A stretch of 15,000 nucleotides of DNA from Glandiceps talaboti (lineage: Eukaryota > Hemichordata > Enteropneusta > Spengelidae). Below are positions 14,111-15,000 of this stretch, piece after piece (position 1 is the first letter of the stretch; each line of letters starts with the position of its first letter). Location: NCBI RefSeq assembly GCF_964340395.1, contig NC_135555.1:1635001-1650000 (forward strand). Direction: 5' to 3'. A model generated the notes under the pieces. That model did no database searches. It had not been told where the DNA came from and was given only the letters and a program-made list of their open reading frames with translations. Position numbers and translations under genes: made by a program.

Positions 14111-15000
14111 AGCTACTGAAGATGCATAGTCGTGAAACTACAGGCGAAACAAGTCAGAAAGAAAAGGTCTGGCTTTCGAGAATGCTGAAGATGAATGCAT
14201 AAAACAGATGCCATGACCTGAAGATTGACTGTCATGTTAGCTTACCGATAAAAATGCACATGTATCATCATCATATGGAATCTACAAATACATCAGTTAT
14301 GGCCACAGGCAGACAGACAGGCAGATAGATAGACAGATAGACACACATGTGAATGTATTGTTGTGATGACATGTGGAATATGATAAGGATGATAACCCAT
14401 TTAGGCAAATGATCAATAGTATTTATATTGATTCGAAATATGTATCTATCGTCTATATCGTACTGAGTTTTATCTTGTGTACATCGCGTGGCAACTTTAT
14501 TTTGATATAATATTTGTCTTCTAGAGATCTAAACTGATAATTTCGTTTTGACCGTAAAACTTCTCTCCGATTTTACAGCCCAGTAGACTTATATTAAAAA
14601 GACCAATTTATGAATTATTTTCGATAATCTGAATAACAAATGTTCATAACACGATATGTTAATAAAGAAATATTGAAACCCCTAACAACGAATGTTATCT
14701 GAGCGTAAACATTTGGTTTGTAGGCGTACCGCGTAGCATTTCATGTCAAATGAACAATAAATCGATATTAGGTTGTCGAGAAATGGACACTTAGAGGTCA
14801 CGAGGTCGGAGATTATTGTAAGACGACCATGGCCTGGTTTATTGCTAACTATTGTTATGGTTTAGACATACCAAGTATTAACTGAATAGCTCTATTAGCA
14901 AAGTATTGCATCTTGAAATCCAACCCATTGCACTCTCGGGTAGAGCAGTTTTGCTGTATGCATTCTTATCAAGTACAAGTATATTGTTTCTATCATCATG
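14111..15000. other. Downstream region without recognisable genes
   Basis: No conserved coding block is seen on either strand. A GACA/GATA-type run lies at 14306-14346. AATAAA hexamers occur near 14661 and 14755 but cannot be tied to a gene. If the dipeptidase array continues, the next copy starts beyond the window. Confidence 0.6.
14306..14346. repeat. (CAGA)n/(GATA)n tetranucleotide tract
   Basis: Interspersed GACA, GGCA and GATA units form an impure tetranucleotide microsatellite of about 40 bp. Confidence 0.85.

Overview
The window is nuclear DNA from an animal, most likely a marine invertebrate. The evidence is AT-rich sequence, short coding blocks with clean GT-AG junctions, long introns loaded with micro- and minisatellites, and retroelement debris. 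The phylum cannot be fixed from the sequence alone.

The only clearly recognisable gene is a complete membrane dipeptidase (renal dipeptidase / DPEP family, peptidase M19) on the + strand. Ten coding exons between 4398 and 12810 were assembled by hand; all nine introns are GT-AG and every phase matches. They give a 435-residue protein that keeps all the zinc-binding and substrate-binding residues and the four cysteines of the two intrachain disulfides. It starts with a short cytosolic tail and one transmembrane helix, and ends in a polar tail with no sign of a GPI signal. This suggests a type II membrane ectoenzyme rather than the GPI-anchored form known in mammals.

Positions 369-488 hold the terminal coding exon of a second membrane dipeptidase on the same strand. 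Its 39 residues align with the last exon of the complete gene (21 identities over 37), so the window cuts through a head-to-tail tandem array.

Layout: 1-368, last intron of the upstream paralog; 369-488, its last exon, with a poly(A) signal at 567; 489-4397, intergenic, with a perfect 29-bp tandem array, an (AAAC)n/(AC)n microsatellite, a perfect CRE and one doubtful 61-codon ORF; 4398-12810, the dipeptidase gene; 12811 to about 13300, its probable 3' UTR with three clustered palindromes; 13618-14110, a 16-copy 31-bp array; 14111-15000, no gene seen.

The introns hold the less ordinary material: an RFX X-box in intron 2, a minus-strand hammerhead-ribozyme-like motif in intron 4, a decayed antisense non-LTR reverse-transcriptase tail plus a 99-bp foldback element with flanking direct repeats in intron 7, and about 600 bp of degenerate TCATG repeat in intron 9. 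No new multi-gene system is evident. The best leads are the ribozyme-like motif, the anchor switch in the dipeptidase, the foldback element and the splice-site-bearing 31-bp array.
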